Source of the DNA: Blautia sp. MSJ-19
Lineage (GTDB): Bacteria; Bacillota; Clostridia; Lachnospirales; Lachnospiraceae
Length of the DNA: 40,956 nt
Assembly: GCF_018918125.1 (NCBI RefSeq)
Contig: NZ_JAHLQA010000008.1
Coordinates: 1-40,956 of the forward strand
Reading direction: 5' to 3'
The notes under the pieces are model-generated. The model did no database searches. It was not told where the DNA came from and saw only the letters and a program-made list of their open reading frames with translations. Shown piece after piece: positions 37,611-40,956 of this stretch. The position numbers were made by a program, and so were the translations under genes. The stretch's first letter is position 1. Each line of letters opens with the position of its first letter.

Positions 37611-38948
37611 ATGAGAAAGAAAAACAAATGGGCGATGTTTCTGGCAGTTGCGATTGCAATGGCTGTAACGGGAAACTCAGCGTTGGCTGTAAAGGCGGAT
37701 GAGGCTGTATCTGAGAAGGCTCCCAGTGTTAAAGAAGAACAGAATACTGAGAAAGAAAAAAGTGATGATAAGGAAGAACATGTGCCTGCACTGTGCAATG
37801 AGGGGAATCATGAACTTATAGAAAATATGATGGTTTTACCGACCTGTACGGAAAAAGGATATTCTGTATACAAATGTAAGGAAGACGGATGTTCTTATGA
37901 AGAAAAGAGAGATGAGACGGATGCACTTGGTCATGATCTGAAGGAAATTTCTATGGAAGAAGCGACTGCGGATAAACCGGGCAGTATTACTTACAAATGT
38001 CAGCGAGAGGGTTGTGAGTACGAAGAGATTGTGGAAATTCCGATAAAAGATCCGAATGATGAGTCTGCAGATAAGGATAAAACAGATGATTCTGATACAA
38101 AAGAAAATGAGAAGACAGACAATGATAAAGCAGAAGATTCAGAAACTGATCCAGACAGGAAACCAGACTCAGAGGACAGTGACAGTTCTGAAGCTAAAAG
38201 TGATGTAGATGAAGATCTTCCGGATGAGGATATTGACGAAGAGTATGCAACGTATGCATCTTCTACATCTACAGTCATTACTACAGAGTATGATCCGGAA
38301 ACAGCAGTCGGTACAATCAGCATTGTAAAAGAAGATGCGGATGGTCCGACAGAGACAGAAGAAGTTACGGGGATGACTGTTCCGGGTGGTACAACAGAAA
38401 TTAAAAAAGATGATGCAGGAAATATCACAGATCTGGCTGTTTCTACAGAGATTGAAGAGATCAGAAATGGATTTTCACTGACGAGTGAGAATAAGAAACT
38501 TCATTCGATTTCGATTATGGATAAAAAAGATCCGAAGAATTGCAGGATTACTCTGAGCGCAAAGAAAATGGCGACTGAGCTTGGAATGCGTCTTCATATG
38601 GAAGAGGGAAGAGTGGTCGTAACACTTACAGAAAATGGCAAAACATTGTATATTACAAAGATTTCTGATACAGAAAAAGAACTGATTCTGACAACATCTA
38701 CAGGCGGAACATGTACGATCAGCAAGACATTTCAGAAACTTTCTGTGAATAAAGATGAAAAGATTTCCGGTAAGGACAATCAGATTATTTTAACTGATGT
38801 AAATGGAAATAAGCCATATCTGGAACTTGCATATGCAGAAGAAAAGGCGGAGTCAGATAAGAAGAATCCGGATGAAGAATTATACTGGATTCAGCCGTAT
38901 GGAGATGAGGATCAGGAACCGATCGTAATCACAATCTATAAGAAATAA
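37611..38948 (+). CDS. Secreted acidic protein with cysteine-ribbon repeats
   Basis: A 445-residue protein. An N-terminal signal peptide (MRKKNKWAMFLAVAIAMAV..., probable cut after ALA or VKA) is followed by two imperfect Cys repeats at ~60-145 (TCTEKGYSVYKCKEDGC, ALGHDL, then ITYKCQREGC). These resemble the CT-x-Y-x-C-x-C...LGH repeats of Firmicutes cell-surface proteins. Residues ~147-215 are a D/E/S/K-rich linker. The rest is a beta-rich region without a named domain. No LPXTG or membrane anchor is visible, so it is probably released or wall-bound by charge. RBS AAAGGAGAG. Function unknown. Confidence 0.8.
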   Translation: MRKKNKWAMFLAVAIAMAVTGNSALAVKADEAVSEKAPSVKEEQNTEKEKSDDKEEHVPALCNEGNHELIENMMVLPTCTEKGYSVYKCKEDGCSYEEKRDETDALGHDLKEISMEEATADKPGSITYKCQREGCEYEEIVEIPIKDPNDESADKDKTDDSDTKENEKTDNDKAEDSETDPDRKPDSEDSDSSEAKSDVDEDLPDEDIDEEYATYASSTSTVITTEYDPETAVGTISIVKEDADGPTETEEVTGMTVPGGTTEIKKDDAGNITDLAVSTEIEEIRNGFSLTSENKKLHSISIMDKKDPKNCRITLSAKKMATELGMRLHMEEGRVVVTLTENGKTLYITKISDTEKELILTTSTGGTCTISKTFQKLSVNKDEKISGKDNQIILTDVNGNKPYLELAYAEEKAESDKKNPDEELYWIQPYGDEDQEPIVITIYKK

Positions 38949-39036
38949 AATGGATATATTGTATTCACGAAATGCCGTTTGACTGTAAAAATGTAGCTGA
39001 AAAATTGTGAAATTAATCACGAAATATGTAAAAAAC

Positions 39037-39073
39037 AGGTCATTATCACCCGAAATGGGAGATAATGACCTTG
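39037..39073 (-). terminator. Bidirectional terminator between the secreted protein and pyk
   Basis: AGGTCATTATCACCC (39037-39051) and GGGAGATAATGACCT (39057-39071) form a 15-bp stem with one mismatch. The minus strand continues into GTTTTTT. On the plus strand the tail is TTGTTCATTTTT. Confidence 0.85.
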
Positions 39074-39125
39074 TTCATTTTTGTATACAATTTTACAGAT
39101 TTGATACGGTTGCTGTAAATGTAGC

Positions 39126-40550
39126 TTAATATTCACCAACAACAGTTGCTTTAAGCAGGTTGGTATTACCGGAACGTCCAAGTGGAACACCGACAGTAAG
39201 AACAACAACGTCGCCTTCTTTGACGTAGCCGCCTTCTTCGGCCGCCTCTGTAGCGTGAAGGAGAAGGATCTCCATGCTGTATTCTTCTTTGGTCAGAAGT
39301 GGAGTAACACCCCAAACCAGGTTCAGCTGACGCCAGATGCGTTCATCCGGAGTGCATGCGATGATCGGGCATCCTGGACGATATTTGGAAACCATACGTG
39401 CAGTATTACCGGAACGTGTAACTGCGATGATGGCTTTGGCGTTCAGGTCGATCGCTGTCATGCAGGTAGCATGAGAAATAGCGGTAGTTACGTTCTCTGC
39501 GTGATCCTTGGAAGAAGTACTGAACTGTTTGTTGTAATCAACATCAGCTTCTGTACGGACTGCGATCTTAACCATAGTTTTGAGTGCTTCAATTGGGTAT
39601 TTGCCGGCAGCAGTTTCACCGGAAAGCATGATTGCACTGGTTCCCTGATAGATCGCGTTGGCAACGTCAGTGGTCTCGGCACGGGTCGGACGTGGGTTTT
39701 TGATCATGGAATCAAGCATCTGAGTAGCTGTGATAACCTGCTTACCGGCACTGTATACCTTACCGATGATATCTTTCTGGATAACCGGAACATCCTCAAG
39801 CGGGATCTCAACACCCATGTCACCACGGGCAATCATGATACCGTCAGCAGCTTCGATGATGCTGTCGATGTTGTCAACACCCTGCTGGTTCTCAATCTTG
39901 GCGATGATCTTGATGTCCTGTCCACCGTTTTTCTCAAGAATGTCACGGATTTCTTTGACATCGGCTGCAGTTCTGGTGAAAGATGCGGCGATAAAATCAT
40001 AGCCTTCTTTGATACCGAAGAGGATATCGTCATGATCTTTTGGGCTGATAAACGGCATGTTTACTTCTACACCAGGGAGATTGACACCTTTCTTGTTACC
40101 AAGAACGCCACCGTTTACTACTTTACAGACAATGTCCTGACCTTTGATTTTCTTGACTTCAAGTCCGATCAGACCATCATCGATCAGAATATTGTTGCCT
40201 GGTTTGACATCCTTGTATAATTCTTTATAGGTGACAGAAACGATTTTCTCGTTTCCTACGATTTCTTCTGCGGTTAAGGTAAATTCCTGACCTTCCTTCA
40301 GTGTGACCTTTTCATTTTCGAATTCGCGGATACGAATTTCAGGGCCTTTTGTATCGAGAAGCGCAGCTACCGGTTTACCAAGACGTGTACGAATTTCTTT
40401 TAATTTATCAATACGACCTTTCTGTTCGTCATGTAAGCCATGAGAGAAGTTAAAACGTGCTACGTTCATGCCTTCTTTGACGAGTTCTTCCAGAACACCG
40501 TCCTTATCAGTAGACGGACCAAGGGTACAGATAATCTTTGTTTTGCGCAT
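39126..40550 (-). CDS. pyk: Pyruvate kinase
   Basis: A 474-residue glycolytic enzyme making pyruvate and ATP from phosphoenolpyruvate. The N terminus KTKIICTLGPSTD, the NFSHG motif, KIENQQGVDN, and MIARGDMGVEIP (the active-site metal region) are all intact, as is the TATQMLDSM signature. The C-terminal domain ends in the usual allosteric region, without the PEP-utiliser extension of some Bacilli. RBS GGAGGAAATTT. Monocistronic. Confidence 0.97.
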   Translation of the reverse strand: MRKTKIICTLGPSTDKDGVLEELVKEGMNVARFNFSHGLHDEQKGRIDKLKEIRTRLGKPVAALLDTKGPEIRIREFENEKVTLKEGQEFTLTAEEIVGNEKIVSVTYKELYKDVKPGNNILIDDGLIGLEVKKIKGQDIVCKVVNGGVLGNKKGVNLPGVEVNMPFISPKDHDDILFGIKEGYDFIAASFTRTAADVKEIRDILEKNGGQDIKIIAKIENQQGVDNIDSIIEAADGIMIARGDMGVEIPLEDVPVIQKDIIGKVYSAGKQVITATQMLDSMIKNPRPTRAETTDVANAIYQGTSAIMLSGETAAGKYPIEALKTMVKIAVRTEADVDYNKQFSTSSKDHAENVTTAISHATCMTAIDLNAKAIIAVTRSGNTARMVSKYRPGCPIIACTPDERIWRQLNLVWGVTPLLTKEEYSMEILLLHATEAAEEGGYVKEGDVVVLTVGVPLGRSGNTNLLKATVVGEY

Positions 40551-40588
40551 AAATTTCCTCCTACTTTTTTCCTAAAAAATACACCTTT

Positions 40589-40616
40589 ATTCTAACACAT
40601 AATTTCTAATGTACAA
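40589..40616 (-). promoter_or_regulatory. Promoter of pyk
   Basis: On the minus strand TTGTAC (40616-40611) and TAGAAT (40594-40589) with a 16-bp spacer. Confidence 0.65.
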
Positions 40617-40690
40617 GTAAAGATTTCGCTAAATAAAACGTTAAATTTATAACATTTTCGCCTTCGAATTATAGAAAAAAGAAGAATCTC

Positions 40691-40858
40691 AATGCCCGAT
40701 ACGATTGATTTAAGCAGCAGGGAGCATCGATTATAAAAAGATCAAGAAATCCGATGCCAGATTCTATTGATTTAACTGGCAGACGGCATCGATTATGGAG
40801 GAAAGGTTTTTTTCGATGTCAGGCACCATTCATTTGGGGTTATGCCCGTATAATGGTG
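40691..40858. repeat. Three imperfect 62-bp direct repeats with internal dyads
   Basis: Units start at 40691, 40753 and 40815, each 62 bp after the last. Units 1 and 2 share 34 of 44 aligned bases, including ATTGATTTAA and GCATCGATTAT. Unit 3 is more diverged. Each carries an inverted repeat: TGCCAG/CTGGCA and GATGCC/GGCATC in unit 2, CACCATT/AATGGTG in unit 3. They fill most of the divergent 400-bp gap between pyk and the next gene. Confidence 0.75.
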
Positions 40859-40905
40859 TAAATTGAATATTAAAAATAAATAGAGCCAAATGCTCTCCCT
40901 TTAGG

Positions 40906-40942
40906 TATAATAAGTTCACCACAAACAAAATTACCAAGGAGG
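40906..40942 (+). promoter_or_regulatory. -10 element and RBS of the final gene
   Basis: TATAAT (40906-40911) with no clear -35 (GAGCCA at the expected place, part of a GAGC-N5-GCTC dyad), then AAGGAGG at 40936-40942, 8 bp before ATG 40951. Confidence 0.5.
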
Positions 40943-40950
40943 ATTCACAA

Positions 40951-40956
40951 ATGGCT
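40951..40956 (+). CDS. Start of an unidentified gene (first two codons)
   Basis: ATGGCT, the last six bases of the window, lies 8 bp after a perfect AAGGAGG and behind a -10 element. Too short to identify. Confidence 0.6.

Noticed and set aside
37620..38948. Sortase-anchored surface protein.
   Set aside because: No LPXTG-like motif, hydrophobic segment or basic tail at the C terminus.
39255..40220. 321-codon plus-strand frame opposite pyruvate kinase.
   Set aside because: Antisense shadow of a conserved gene with no recognisable protein features.

Overview
The window comes from the chromosome of a low-to-moderate GC Gram-positive anaerobe, most likely a gut Lachnospiraceae (Blautia/Dorea/Ruminococcus-like). 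The pointers are strong AAGGAGG ribosome binding sites, Firmicutes-type TTGACA/TATAAT promoters, hairpin-plus-T-run terminators, and gene families typical of that group: C_GCAxxG_C_C protein, Bgl-type PTS, DUF368, AAA/DUF4143 and AAA/DUF1703 ATPases, TRAP carboxylate transporter and an orphan LarE. The family placement is inference from gene content, not a phylogeny.

Layout. 1-400: 3' end of a 23S rRNA gene, spacer with no 5S gene, and rrn terminator. 486-4658: a pRiA4b/SEC-C protein, a histidine phosphatase, and a redox-cysteine protein paired with a TDT transporter. 4660-6375: an ATPase (DUF4143) gene behind a repeated terminator hairpin and five 33-bp tandem repeats that run into its promoter. 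6392-13540: a sugar locus made of a divergent AraC regulator, PTS IIBCA, a large cytoplasmic glycoside hydrolase and a GH1 phospho-beta-glucosidase. 13500-14003: a second copy of the same terminator hairpin, an intact MNT nucleotidyltransferase and a HEPN partner cut to 28 codons. 14000-18279: an esterase/acyltransferase-like/transglutaminase-like cluster. 18300-25110: a two-component system, then a polyprenyl-phosphate module (DUF368 translocase, PAP2 phosphatase, a 28-codon putative membrane peptide, GT2-GtrA glycosyltransferase, surface phosphodiester glycosidase, His-tailed membrane protein) and acylphosphatase. 25173-28516: EamA transporter, a second AAA/nuclease-like protein and a second histidine phosphatase. 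28518-35720: a GntR/FCD regulator facing an operon of two DHDPS-family lyases, a DctPQM TRAP transporter and an FAD oxidoreductase. 35839-38948: LarE, TcdA and a secreted acidic cysteine-repeat protein. 39126-40550: pyruvate kinase on the minus strand. 40551-40950: a divergent spacer with three 62-bp repeats, ending at the first two codons of a further gene.

How the parts work together. The AraC-PTS-GH locus looks like phosphorylating import of a glycoside followed by two-step cytoplasmic cleavage. The GntR-lyase-TRAP-FAD locus looks like a self-contained pathway for an unidentified sugar acid or other carboxylate. It has visible TTGTAGGA-type operator candidates at the lyase promoter and just upstream of the regulator's own promoter. 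The TCS-DUF368-PAP2-GT locus looks like recycling and use of undecaprenyl phosphate at the cell surface.

The strongest unusual signals are the 33-bp repeat array at the ATPase promoter, duplicated terminator elements at accessory cassettes, the decapitated MNT-HEPN pair, the 62-bp repeats before the last gene, and a twin palindrome next to and inside a terminator.
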